Shown here piece after piece: positions 21,574-33,074 of a DNA stretch of 44,618 nt. The position numbers were made by a program, and so were the translations under genes. The stretch's first letter is position 1; the number at the start of each line of letters is the position of its first letter. This DNA is from Hypsibius dujardini (Eukaryota > Tardigrada > Eutardigrada > Parachela > Hypsibiidae). Under the pieces are notes generated by a model. That model saw only the letters and a program-made list of their open reading frames with translations. It did no database searches and was not told where the DNA came from. Where the stretch lies: positions 1-44,618 of the forward strand of contig LRSR01001645.1 of the NCBI GenBank assembly GCA_001579985.1, read 5' to 3'.

Positions 21574-23436
21574 CTACTTCTTGGAGAGCGACATCATAGG
21601 CCGTGGATCTATCCCTCGGCCCTTGGACGCTCGCTCGGTTTCAGAATGTGTCTGTAAGAAAGACAATTATACGTTTTGCACAACTTATGCCTAAAATGAT
21701 CATTTTGACTTGTTTGATTGCAAAACAAATGGAGCATATAAGAAATAAACTTGAAAAGTGTACTCTACGTACGACTCCATAGTTAGGAATGTATAAGTAG
21801 ATGACTTACTATGAATTCCATTTGGATATTGAGGCCGGAGGGGAGAATCTCTAGAATTTTCTCCCCTATCACTTGACAATGGTCCCTCACATCGTCCTTC
21901 GTCCATATCCCCAGACGATACTGTTTGCCGCGAGCGGAGGCCACCACGCCGTTCACGTACTCTCCGAAATCGCCAAAGTTTTCTCCCACACAAATCATCA
22001 ACTGCAAGTGAAAAATACAACTCACTTCACTAAAGCCATTCTCAAAAAAGATTACGTAAAGATTAAAAGAAAAGGATCTATTTCAATGTAAAAAAGCATT
22101 GATATCAATATATAGACATTAAAATTAAAATTAAAAGCTCCTTGTCTTGAACCTTCTTTAAGTAAACCAGTGTCATTAATCTCATAGCCAGTGCCTCTTT
22201 TTTCGTATTAACATTTTTTTACCTCAAATAACTGTCAAAATTGTATGCGTAAACAAAATGAAAGTGAATGTGGAGATGTGCATGTGGCCAAAGTTATTGA
22301 AACGATCAACAACTTTGACAACAACTCCTTCAGTGGACTTATTCATCAGAGAAAAAAAACAAGCCAAACCAACTAAATATCCACAAGACATTAACATTTT
22401 TCTTTATTTCAACGCAAAAACGGCAATTAATTAAGCAACGAACTGAGCCAACGCCAATAGAATTGGTATAAAATAAGGATAAGGTAATATGTAGGAAGGA
22501 TGATTGAAGGGTAAAATAAACTGACCAGTTCTCTGAAGATGTCGTCAATTTTATTTCCCACCGCGCGATTGTCGAGCGCAATCTTCCACTGACCGCCGGG
22601 TCGGTTCTGCTTGTCCTCCCACTCTGGCCGGATCTTCTCCATGTCGTCTAGGCCACCGCGGAAGAGGGAGTAGTCGCTGCCTTTTTTCAACTGACTCAGC
22701 AGCGTCGTGTGATGATATAATCTACAACACCACAAATCCCTTGAATGGTTGATTTCTTTCACAGTTAAAACTATTCAGTCAACGGCGTTTCGGACCACAA
22801 ATAATTGATTGATTGATTGATTGAATAATCAATTTAAATTTGAAACATATTTCCTTACGCCCAGAAGTCTTCGACTGTGTTGAAAGACAAAACCTCCTTG
22901 TTCCCCGCTGTCCAGCCAAACTTTTTCGCCTCATCCGGATCCAAGTAAAATAACGTCCTACACAAAAAAAGCAAAAACGAAACAGCAATCATTACATGGG
23001 TTAATAGCTCGCACTGATACAACCTTGATTTCTCGATTGACTTGCTATAAAACTGCACCATGGCCACTGCTTAGTTGATTAATTGATTTACTCAGTACAA
23101 TATAAACTCTACATTTCGTGCACACAAGGTAATTCATGGATTTTGTCCTCGAAATTGAAAATGAAAAATCATTCATCGGCCGATTAAGCGGTCAGGTGAA
23201 TTGCCCTAGTTCGTATTAATTGATTGCCTAGTTGCTTCTGTCGGATGCATCGATACGGTCGATTGGTTGATTGATGTGGAGTTTGAATAGCCACGCCAAT
23301 CGATCGCCGGATTGGTTGATTGAGTGCATTTCATTTAATTGACATTTTCTTGCGGTTACACTACTTACCATGACGTTGTGAGGGGATGCTTTATTTCAAA
23401 GTCCAAATCTGTCACTTCCGGCTTTGCTGAATCCAT
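21574..23436 (-). CDS. EIF4E: Eukaryotic translation initiation factor 4E (cap-binding protein), 5 exons
   Basis: Minus-strand exons: 23436-23369, 22957-22859, 22721-22526, 22001-21810, 21651-21574; 210 residues. eIF4E binds the mRNA 5' cap in the cytoplasm and, with eIF4G, starts translation. Visible landmarks: HPL-xxx-W at the start of the core, FGWT (first cap-stacking Trp), VEDFWALYHH (eIF4G-binding surface), YSLF-GG, EWEDKQN (second stacking Trp and the cap-recognising Glu), GGQWKIAL, VASARGK-YRLGIWTKD, and IGEKILEIL. Trp at both stacking positions makes it class I rather than 4EHP. The ATG was chosen because it opens a short exon leading directly into the conserved HPL-W. About six extra residues (including EKIR) lie between the YSLF and WED motifs relative to human eIF4E, an unusual local insertion. 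Exon 2 borders an (ATTG)n run at 22804-22826. Confidence 0.93.
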
Positions 23437-24527
23437 CGCCAAGGTAGTCGTTTGACTTTTGGTCTGAAGAGGGATGGAAGAAAATAATTTAAGAGAAAGT
23501 GGGTCGCCGCGCAGTAAGGAAAAACGCTTCTCTTTTTGACGCAATAATCTTCCGGCCCTCCAAAATGAAGACGCACAGAGTCAATGCCCTTCCGCTTGTG
23601 AGTACTCCGTAATAGTGATTGAGCAAGAAGAGAGAAAAAGGTATCGCGCACACGAGGCAAGCCGGTGAATGAACACGTGGCCACAATGCTTGTCGGATGG
23701 GTTAAACTCAAGACAACCTTACTTCAGCCCAGGCAGACAGTCCAGCGTTGTGGCCACGGATCCACGTTGCCTATAAAACCGGTTCCTCAAATGAGGCCTG
23801 CTCACCTCCACTTCAGTCATACTCTCCTCCTGCTGGGATCGGTTGGGGCAAAAAATCAAATCCAAAATATCATTCACTACTTTTGATGGGAAAAATTCGT
23901 TTGGGCAATACAAAAAACAAAACTCTGAACAGCGAAATTACTTAGCTTGAAGTCCTCGCAAAAGTTCAAGGAAAACGCCAGCGAATTTTCACGAATCCCG
24001 CAAAATATTTAAAATCACGAGTTTTGAGTCAAGGGATAGCGCTTAATACTTTGCCAGAGTAGATGAGGTTTTTAGGTGAGATTTCAGCGCTTTCCCTATA
24101 CTTCTAATTTGTACCAAAACGTTCGAATTGTGCTTGCTAGTTCCAGAAATAGCTATTGCGTTCATCTTTGTATATCCGTTATGTTCGTCTCGTCTATCAG
24201 CGCGTTCTAACTCTAAGTTATCTTGTGTTCTTTTAATTTCTTTGATTCAATTGATTGATTTGCAGCTTTTGGACTTGCACACCGGAAGTTCTTCCTAGTC
24301 GCCGGCGTCTGCTCACTTATTGGCGGCCAAAAGCTGCTTTCTATGAGTTTTGCAGGTTAAATACCGCTTTATTTTTTATCAGAGTTCGTTGAAAGTGACG
24401 AGTCACACAAATGCTACTGTAAATCTTCTGTGATCATCAATAAAGAACTAATTTTTCTTCCGTATTTATTCATTCTTCCTGGTCCAGCGCCGGCCATATT
24501 TTTGTTATTGACATCTCCTGACTGATC
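23437..24527. promoter_or_regulatory. Divergent spacer between eIF4E and ATPAF2
   Basis: The two start codons are 1,091 bases apart and face away from each other, so this must hold both promoters or a shared one. Open frames here have no recognisable content. CGCCGGCCATATTTTT at about 24487 lies just before the ATPAF2 start and resembles a YY1-type GCCAT core, a weak match. No other element can be called. Confidence 0.4.
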
Positions 24528-26359
24528 ATGGCTTTATTTTGCCGGATGCATCGAATCGTGCGACTACAGTTAACAGCTAATTTGGTCTCTGGATTATCAG
24601 GACAACCGACACGGCAAATCAATCAATCAATCGCTCTCTTTTCAGTTGCGCCTAAATCAATCCTTCAAATCGACCAATCAATGGCTCTTCTCTCGCCACA
24701 CAAAGTCAAACGATCCGCGAATGGTTTGTTACTTCAGAGATCGAATATGTTCACTTTTTACATAACCTACATAGCATTTCATTAATTAACTTTTGATCGA
24801 ACAATTCATGTTTGATTTAGTACAAGAAATTACAATTCAAGAAATTTTTGTGACATAATATATTGTTTATTATAACATATTGGCATTATTGTGTCAGCAT
24901 ATTTAATCATTAAATATTTGTCTTTGAAGCAAATCAAGTAATCAGTCGTTGATTTTCGATCGCTGATCCATGATTTTCGGAAAATCAAGTAATCAACTGA
25001 TGATTTGAATGTTCCAGTCCGGCATTCATCTGGGAAGCGGGAAATCAAGCGCTTCTACAAGAACGTCACCATCTCCCAACAGGACGGTCAATTTGAGATC
25101 AATCTCGACCGAAAGCGACTAAAAACCCCGATGGGGAAAATCCTCCGCCTACCGACGGAAGGGTTGGCTTTAGCGGTCGCCACTGAATGGGATCGACAAG
25201 AGGGCGTGCTTGAGCAGTCTTCCATGTACCTCACCAACCTCTCCAACGCCGCCACGGACAAACCCGTACCCCAGTCACCGGCGGAAAGGGCTTCGGACAT
25301 TTTGGAATTTCTTGAGACAGACACGGTGCGGTTCCGGGTGGAAGAGCCGGCGCATCTGGTGCAGTTGCAAGCATTGGCGTGGGACCCGGTCGTCAAGTGG
25401 GTGCAGGACAGACATCAGGTGGAGATTACATGGACGGATAGTATTGTGGCGCCTCCGGTGGCTGGGGAGACGAGGGAGAAGATTGGGCGATATTTGACGA
25501 GTTACGACAGTTGGTCCCTTATAGGTGAATACACTACACTGTATATTAGTGAAGAGTGAATTCTAAGGCGCGCATTTGTGTTGGACGTCTCTCTTTCGTC
25601 TGTTTGCCGTTCTTACTCTTCTGTATGTAAGCCAGTCGGTCTGCCTGTCTGCCTGCCTAATCATCTGTTCCATATTAGGCATGGATCTCTGTCAGCAATG
25701 CTTTAGCCGATCTGTCCGCTTGTTTGAAGATGGACATGTCTGACTGTACGTTTGATTAACCGAATTGCGTTTATAGGTCTGCAAGCTATAGTTGAGGGGC
25801 TCAAGTCAGTCATCTTGGCACTGGCTGTGGTAGACCGTCATTTGTCTGTGGAAACCGCCGTGGCCTTATCTCGTCTTGAAGAAGAATACCAGGCATGTAT
25901 ACCTTCAGCTTGATAGTGCGATCTTTTGTAGAATCTGTGGGATTTTTTGTCTGTGGCTGTGGAATTATTTATGAGTTGTTTGCCTGTGGTGACATTGAAT
26001 GTTCTGTTTGTCTGCGTGCCTGTTTGTCTGTCCAACTGTCTATCTGTGTGTCTGCCTTTCTAACTATCTGTCTGACTGTTTATCTGTTTGTCTAAATTCG
26101 TGTATTCCGTATGTCTGCCTGACTTCGTGCACTTTGTATCTGTTGGCGCGCCTCAGCTGGCGCATACCGGTCTAACTGCTCCATAAATACATAATTTTGT
26201 TCATGTTACCAACTATAGATTGCTCAGTGGGGAAACGTGGAATGGGCGCATGACATTACCGCCCTTCATCTGCGCGCCAGTGTGGCCGCGTCCGTCCTCT
26301 TCATTCACCTCAACACCGAAGTCAGCTCGACCAACCGAAAATCGGCTCCAAAAAGTTGA
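24528..26359 (+). CDS. ATPAF2: ATPAF2 / ATP12: mitochondrial F1-ATPase assembly chaperone, 4 exons
   Basis: Exons: 24528-24723, 25018-25524, 25777-25892, 26219-26359; 319 residues (human 289). ATP12 binds the F1 alpha subunit in the mitochondrial matrix until the alpha3beta3 ring forms. Family landmarks: RFYKNVTI, FEINLD-K-LKTP, ALAVATEWDRQ, LETDTV-FRVEEP, WDP-VKW, SRLEEEYQ followed by W-GNVEWAHD. Exon 1 is my best choice for the targeting peptide: it has many Arg/Lys and few acidic residues and its donor (GTTTGT at 24724) has the needed phase, but this exon is less certain than the rest. The exon 3 donor is GC, not GT: only CAG/GCATGT joins EEEYQ to IAQW in frame. AATAAA follows the stop by four bases. 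Confidence 0.9.
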
Positions 26360-26363
26360 CTTG

Positions 26364-26369
26364 AATAAA
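26364..26369 (+). terminator. Poly(A) signal AATAAA of ATPAF2
   Basis: AATAAA begins five bases after the last base of the TGA stop codon. So short a 3' UTR is plausible in a compact gene but could also be a chance hexamer. Confidence 0.5.
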
Positions 26370-26691
26370 CAGTCGTCGCGCCAGTTTGATTTGTTTTGCA
26401 GATAACAGGATTTTTATAAGACAGGTCTAGTATTTGCCTGTTTATGTTTTGGAAAATAGTTTTTGATGATTTATATTGATATACTACGAGGGAGTAAAAG
26501 AGGAATGATTTGAATGTTGAGAGGGGCAAAAACGTATCACAAAAAGGGCGGATGCACTGACACTAAAACGAGGGAACCTTCTATCTTCCAGTAGTAAATA
26601 ACTTTCGTCCCCACCATATGGTGTGGGTGTCTTTTGATTGTGCCTTTCAAATAAGAAGTTGGTTAATCCTTGGCCTGATGGATGGTCATCC
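26370..26691. other. Convergent spacer between ATPAF2 and the K2P gene
   Basis: Both genes end toward this 332-base spacer. No gene or repeat is visible. Confidence 0.5.
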
Positions 26692-29600
26692 TCATCGACC
26701 GTCGTCATTATCGCTGCTGAAGCTGATGCTAGTCTGCCGGCTGAAATTCGAGTCCCCATCCACGTTGGGGTCGGTGTACTTGTTTTTCCGGATAGTCTTG
26801 GTCACCACTAAGCCCGTCTTCTCCGAGTCGGTCTCCTTGAGACGGTGAGACTTTTTGGAGCTGTGATGGCCGTGATCGGGATGGAGGAATTGCAGGAGGA
26901 AGTTGATTTGCGGGATTTCGTTGATGATGGCCAGGCAGAGCAGCTGCAAGACAAATATCTCTCCTTGTCTGCTTTCTAGTAAGTTAATGCTTTAAGACTC
27001 CCGCCACCCCCAAGGCTCAACGGGAGATTTAATTGACACGCCGGGGGAAGTTTCGCTTCGCTTCATTTCGTCCCATGGCACATAGGGCATGAGATGACGT
27101 CCTTTTCCAAGTACAAAATAAAAATTGCCCCAAGCCAGGTTTAGATCTGCCTGTCCCTATTCCTCATTGAACCTGGCAGGAAAGACGGACCACTTACCGT
27201 GAAGCATAATCCCAAAAAGAGATACACTGGAAAGAACAACGCTAATAACCTTAGTGTCTGGTAGTGTAACAGTCTGTCAGTTTGTCTGTCCCTCTCTCTG
27301 GTTGTCTACCTGTCTGTCTGTCTGTTTGACTGTATGTATGTCTATCTTTAGAAGAAGCTGTCATGCTTACCCAAGACACAAATTTTGTAGAAGGCCTCCG
27401 TTTCTGGATTTTGGATTCTCGAGGCGGGTAAGGTGTCGACCACACCTGTAACAGTTTGCATGGTCCAAATATTGCCCTGTGTTCAAGACGAACTTGTTTG
27501 TTCATTGTTGGCTCTTACCAATAGTGGTCACAGACATGTAGCTGTAATAACTAGAATGACAGATAATAATGGTTCAGCTGGCGGTTAGTCTTGAGTCTTG
27601 ACGACCATTTTGGCTTGAGTGCTTACAATGAGTCCAAGAACGTCCAGTCCGGCTCCAACATTGAAAAAACGGCGGCAGGGAACAGAAAAACGAACATGAT
27701 GCATGTTGTCTAAATTGAAATAAAACACATCATTTGGCGGATCCCTAAGCGATTTGTAAACTCTATTGGTACCGTAATCAAAGCAGCATGAAGTGTGCGA
27801 ATGTGTATTGGGCGATAGAGATGGCCTAGAAAAAGTCATCTGTACATTCTCAACCATTTGTTTTGAGGATGTGGACACAAGGGTGATCATTAAGTTCGAA
27901 TCTGTCATCCTTACCTAGCTTCGTATTGAGAAACTCCAGAAACTGACTCGTAAGATCCATGAGCTTTTCCGTGATCGCTTTCAGTAAGACCAGAGTGAAT
28001 GGCACACCCAGAGTGCAATAACTGCAAAGCACACTTCCAGTTGTAGACGTCAGATCACAGACAGACAGACAGTCAAGTCAGTCGGACTGACAGTTATACA
28101 CACACGTAGACAAATAAACAGATAGGCAGGTAGATACGGGCAGGCAGACGGACACACAGACAGACAGACAAACAGACAGCCAGACAGCCAGGCAGCCAGA
28201 TATACAGTGAGAGCATAGGCACAAATGTGAGTGTGTTGTTATCCCTTACCAGATTGCAAAAACTTTCGACCCATACGAGAGCGGTGGCACTTGACCGTAC
28301 CCTTAAACCAACAATCCAATCAATCTCACTATACACTTGCCCCGCCATCCGCAGCTGATATAACGGCCGAAAGGTCATATTAATATTACACACATCACTC
28401 GTACCAATAGTCGTGAGTAGAGTGGATGAGAAAAAGAGCCAGGTGACGAAGGTGGGCCGGGTGACGTTGTTATGCCCAAAGACGTCGAAAACATCGGTGA
28501 CGTAAGCGTCCAAGACGTCTCCTGTAGCATTAAACACAAATACATTACATCCGACAGAGGGATCCGATTAAAACTTGAACGTCCCCTGCGGCTCCTTTCA
28601 ATCATTGGACTGATTAGCGAGAGTCTACTCTAGACCCTAGCACTCTCTCTCTCCCTCTCCCTTAGAAGGGATGATAATAATAACATCCATTTAAAAAGGC
28701 ATGACGCAGATTTATCGTGAATAGTATAAAGGTCTGCCTAAGGGTTGTGTTGTGTAAAGCTGAAGCTTGTTTAATATGTCCCGACACGTTTGTAATTAGT
28801 GTGTGAGGGTTGATGAGGAAATGGGCTGTGATGGCAAATGACAGATAGCTTTGATCGAAGGGCTCTTTCTCTCTCTCCATCGTCTGCGCACTAACAAAAC
28901 GGTAAGAGCTTATTAGGGTCGCTCCGCGGTCCCCTTGGGTCCCCACACCATGGATGGATCTCTATATATGTAGCCTGCGCCTGTATCGTGTGTGCGTGTG
29001 TCTGTGACAGACGTTATTCTTTTTTCTCCCCTCCAGTTGTGCTTCCGCTTCCCGGTCGTCGTGATGAGTTGCATTGCCGGGTGGTGGGGAATTTAATGGG
29101 AGAGAGCCAAAAACCCGCAGCAAGAGCTCTGCCGGTTTTCAGGATGTCTGTCTGTATGTGCTTGCATGCAAAATGCGATGAGAGAATGTTGACTAGTGAA
29201 GACCTTTGTCGATGGTGGTGGTAGTGATGGTGATGATGACGCGTGAGTGGAAATTTGAATTCTCCGAAATGTAGGTGTATAAGATATATATACATATCCG
29301 TACATACCCGTTGAACGGAAGAAGGATCGAACGACCCCCTCCCCCGGTTGTTTGTTGGGTATGGTAGCACGCTATTAGCATGCAACTAACAGGAGCGGCT
29401 CTGGATTACTTTCTCCCTCGTGGATGGATATACGAATTAAATCACTCCTATTTCACGTGTCATATCACTCGCTTCGCTTATGGGATGCACATTGTACACG
29501 TACAAATTTAGATTGAAAAGAGCTCTTTAAATACCTCTCACAACGGCGCATTGGATGACGGAAATAGTTACAGTATTCAAGATTGTACACGCACAAATAT

Positions 29601-30600
29601 TGTAATGATGACTATAAAAACAGATATTCATTCATTGTTAACAGACAAAAATAGTTATTCATTACACGGCTTGCGATGAATAGTTTTATTAATAAATGTG
29701 CTATAGTTACAGTAATAATTGCTACGAAAATCACAAGGGTAAGGGACCCACTATATGACCGACGTATCCATTTGAGGGTCACATACAATTTACTTTTCCT
29801 ACATGTGCCAGGCATTAATCGATCTCGCATCTTACGCACATCTTTCGGAGAAAAGATTTCTCATTGCAAAATTCTCAAAACGGTCGACAATCGTGAATGT
29901 ATTTTGCTGCCGTTTCAATACTTCCGATGAATTTGAAAAGAAATAGAAAAACTTGAACGAATGAGATTATTCGGTCGTGCCGACAGGTGCAATAACACCG
30001 CTATTGCTACCTCTCACAACTGCGTCATTCATCCTATCGACCTGCAATTTGTTTTAATGGAAAGCCCATCGAATAATCGTTCTATCGGAAAGTCATTATA
30101 CAATTACTCACATCCGATTTGTTTTCCCTTTCGCTCGATTCCTCTCCTCCTACTGCCTGAGCTGGTTGGGTATGTCTCAACAAACTATTTACCGTAAGTC
30201 GATAGCGTTTAATCCGAAAATATATATACGCGAATAAAAAAGTGGGCTATGATCCATTACTCTATACACCAGCGAACACTGGTCTCTATAACTTACGCTC
30301 GACACAGGCATTTTTCTGTAAGAAGTCGTCCCGTATCTCTTCCAACCTGTTCCGAACCAAATGCGCCGTAAAGGAAAAGCGTTGCAATAAAGTGGTAATG
30401 TTTTTTATCAAAGTTTTGTTCACTTACATTCTCTGACGCTCTTGAACAGCTGGCACTTCGATGGCATCGAAGATGGAAGAGCCCACCAGGAGGTAGACGA
30501 TGTAGGCGCCAAAGATGCCAAAGTAGCGTGTGACACTCGAGGAGATGACCCGATCCATCCATTCCGCCGTCACCTTCGGGCTCGCTGCCGGATTTGTCGC
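26692..30600 (-). CDS. Two-pore-domain (K2P) potassium channel subunit, 11 exons modelled, 5' end unresolved
   Basis: Minus-strand exons: 30600-30428, 30346-30297, 28521-28405, 28301-28250, 28021-27915, 27825-27773, 27709-27627, 27550-27519, 27445-27371, 27241-27198, 26943-26692; 345 residues. K2P channels carry background K+ current; two subunits of four helices and two pore loops make one pore. In order: TM1 (FGIFGAYIVYLLVGSSIFDAIE), cap region with its cysteine (KNACV), an N-glycosylation site (NNVT), pore 1 (LLTTIGYGQ), TM2 (YCTLGVPFTLVLL), TM3 (MFVFLFPAAVFSMLEPDW), pore 2 (YMSVTTIGVVD), TM4 (LFFPVYLFLGLCF) and a short polar tail with RQTS. The second filter lacks its second glycine: VVD replaces the usual [FYL]GD. 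Both filters are split by introns after TI-G. The 30600 exon follows a good acceptor (TTGTTGCAG), so an upstream exon is likely; the first in-frame ATG is the MDRV codon inside this exon. Which K2P subfamily it is, I cannot say. Confidence 0.9.
28056..28200. repeat. (CAGA)n / (GGCA)n microsatellite in K2P intron
   Basis: Degenerate CAGACAGA units with CAGGCAGG variants inside the intron between exons 4 and 5 of the K2P gene. Confidence 0.85.
28522..30296. other. Long K2P intron 2
   Basis: This 1.8-kb intron separates the TM1/cap exons from the pore 1 exon. It contains short CTCTCT and GTGTGT tracts and a TGGTGGTGGTAGTGATGGTGATG stretch near 29213-29240. I see no nested gene. Confidence 0.5.
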
Positions 30601-33074
30601 CTGCAACAACACATCATTCTATACTCTATACATAAGGTGAGCCAATCTTGAGCTTTTTCTCTTATTACTGTTTATTATTGAAAATAACATTATTTATAAG
30701 CCTCCATGCCCCATAAACACATACCATAGTTTGAGTTAGTGGATGATGCCCTGAGGCTTCCGATCGAACATCGATATACACAGCGAAAAGGATCCCTCCA
30801 AATAATGATGAGGATTTGATCTTTATAGTCCGTGGATGATCTTGGGCTCGGTCGCGGTCGTCGATAACAAGTGAAGAACACGGGAAACTGGATCGCCTTC
30901 AAAATTCCCCCAGATGATCCCACACAACACACAGCAACTTTATTTACCCGACTAACAACCAACCGCCGACCATTGTCTACGCGGTGTGAAAGTTAACACG
31001 TATGCCCACACAGACACACAGATAGACACACAAACAGAGCTTCCGCTCTAATCTCCTCTTTCCGATGATCTGACAATGAAAGAAAAGGCCATGTTTAGTG
31101 GGGACAAAACGCAGGGTTTTTTTCTTGAGTCTACAGAGGAGAACGTGCCTGGCTCACTATGGCCAACACAACCGGCATCTCTCGCGCCGCCTCTCTCTCT
31201 CTCTGATATACTACTAATACACATAAAAAGCACGGGTTGATGCTTGGGAGAAGAATAATATATACTATCGACCGTTGATGAAACCGCGAGGAGACCAGAG
31301 AGTTCTCTACATATACGACAGTGTGTGCGATCGCGCTTTAACTAAAGACAGACGCCGGAAAACGCATGAGAGCCTCCGCGAGGGGAAGAGGGAATGATAG
31401 GATGTTGGGGCTGAGAGAGCTGACACACAAGAGCTAAAAAGCCGTACGTGCCACGACTCTTCTCTCGCGCCATCCACAAACTGCGATTGAATTGTCGAGT
31501 GTGGTAATGTTCGGCTGTTGTCTCTTGCTTCCTCTGGGGCGCCCCTTCCCCTTCCCCTTTTTCAGCTTCTCCGGCCGGTGTACATGATGTATACGGTGTA
31601 CACACCATCATCAACCTCCTCCTCCTCCTTCTTGGCAGTTGCCCACCATAAACGCAGACGGTCTGTCGGTGTTAGAGCGCGAAGCTTCTTTCCTCATCAT
31701 GTGTACATATGTATTGATCAGTCTGTAGTCTCTCTTCGTATAGATGGCCATTAAAAAGAGGGTGGCAAGTCTGTGGAGGAAGCTATTGATTTTTAGCCTA
31801 TCAAGTGACCTTCTCTTCCCGTCCATGTGTGTCGTCCTAGCCCCTCCAGGCACTGTGACAGTCAAATCCCATCGAATGACATACACCGCGCTTAGGCTCA
31901 TTCTTCAAGCGTGATGGCCCCGAAATCCTCAAGTACAGTACCGTACAGTATAGGGAGGCGAGTGACTATATGCTGCTCACAGCAAAGGCCGAAAGTGGCA
32001 AAAGACGGCTTCCTTGGTAGCTGACGTTTTGAGCTTTCAATTGCGTATATCCACATCTACATAACTTGTGTTATTTACAGTGCTAATCCAATTCCACGCA
32101 GATGGTATGAACAAATCAAGTCGAGAGAGACTTGAAGAACCTTCCACGCTCAACGGGAGGGACCTCCTGCCTCGGGCGGGTTATTACATTATGAGAAAAG
32201 CCCGCGTTATCAAGCGGTGTCGTCGAGTCGAAAGTATGAAATATAATGTGCCCACGCGTATTATTATTCAACTCACAAACAGCATTGGCGATAATGCACA
32301 GAAGTAATAGTATAGCACAGAGTTAGTATTTGTTAGTACTCGTAGTGTAGCAGTCGATAAATCACCGACTCGTGGTGGGAGCTGACACTCATCTGGCTGG
32401 CTGTTAGAGAGCTTAATATTCTTAAGTGCCAACCAAGCAGGATGCGAAAAGACTTGCTACATTTTACGCATTGACTTGGTTAGTAGGACATGTGCCAGAA
32501 GATATCTTCCCTATTAGAAGGACGCTTCACCATCAACACTATAACTCGGGACTGTTTGCTAGGATAAACTAACCGCGAAAAGATTTTGCTTTTCTGTCAT
32601 GAAAAAAATATCTACCATTTGATGGCGTCTGCAGTAGTTTATTGCACTGAAGGCTTGAGAGGGTCAAGACACCTTCACCCCTGCAAAGCTCTAGCGTAGT
32701 GTCCCACCATGGAATGTGTTTGTTAACTATTATTATCCAGGAGCTGACTGGATGCCCCATAGTGTACGGACTACCGGATGAACGATCATGTCCTGCAAAA
32801 AGGAATAAATTCAGGAAGACATATAACCGACACAAAAATTGTGAAACGATTAGCGACCCAGCCGAAACAACGAACCGGCTAAAAATGATTTAGGGTACCT
32901 TTTGAACACGGTATTGATGAGTAATAAATGGGTCCATAATCTCTACGGCAATTTACACTGCTAAGCATCTTTTGCGAGCTACATATTTAGGCTAATCAAC
33001 CTGTTGGCGTTCAATTTTAATAGCGGAATAGGTCAGGGGATGAAAAGTAAAACAACACAACACACAGTCCGCAA
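30601..33074. other. Region between the K2P gene and the CBM14 gene
   Basis: About 2.5 kb without a gene I can support. It should contain the K2P promoter and any 5' exon, and the 3' UTR of the CBM14 gene. Visible: a CTCTCTCTCTCT tract at about 31191-31205 and CT/CTT-rich stretches near 31540-31635. Open frames at 31611-31901 (-), 32068-32307 (+) and 32569-32835 (-) have no recognisable domains. Confidence 0.4.

Noticed and set aside
23412-23945. Open frames just upstream of eIF4E on both strands
   Set aside because: No domain or splice context; they lie in the divergent promoter spacer.
27585-27709. Alternative frame of K2P exon 7 reading MHHVRFSVPCRRFF
   Set aside because: A small exon at 27825-27773 corrects the phase and gives a hydrophobic TM3 and the pore 2 lead-in, as the family requires.
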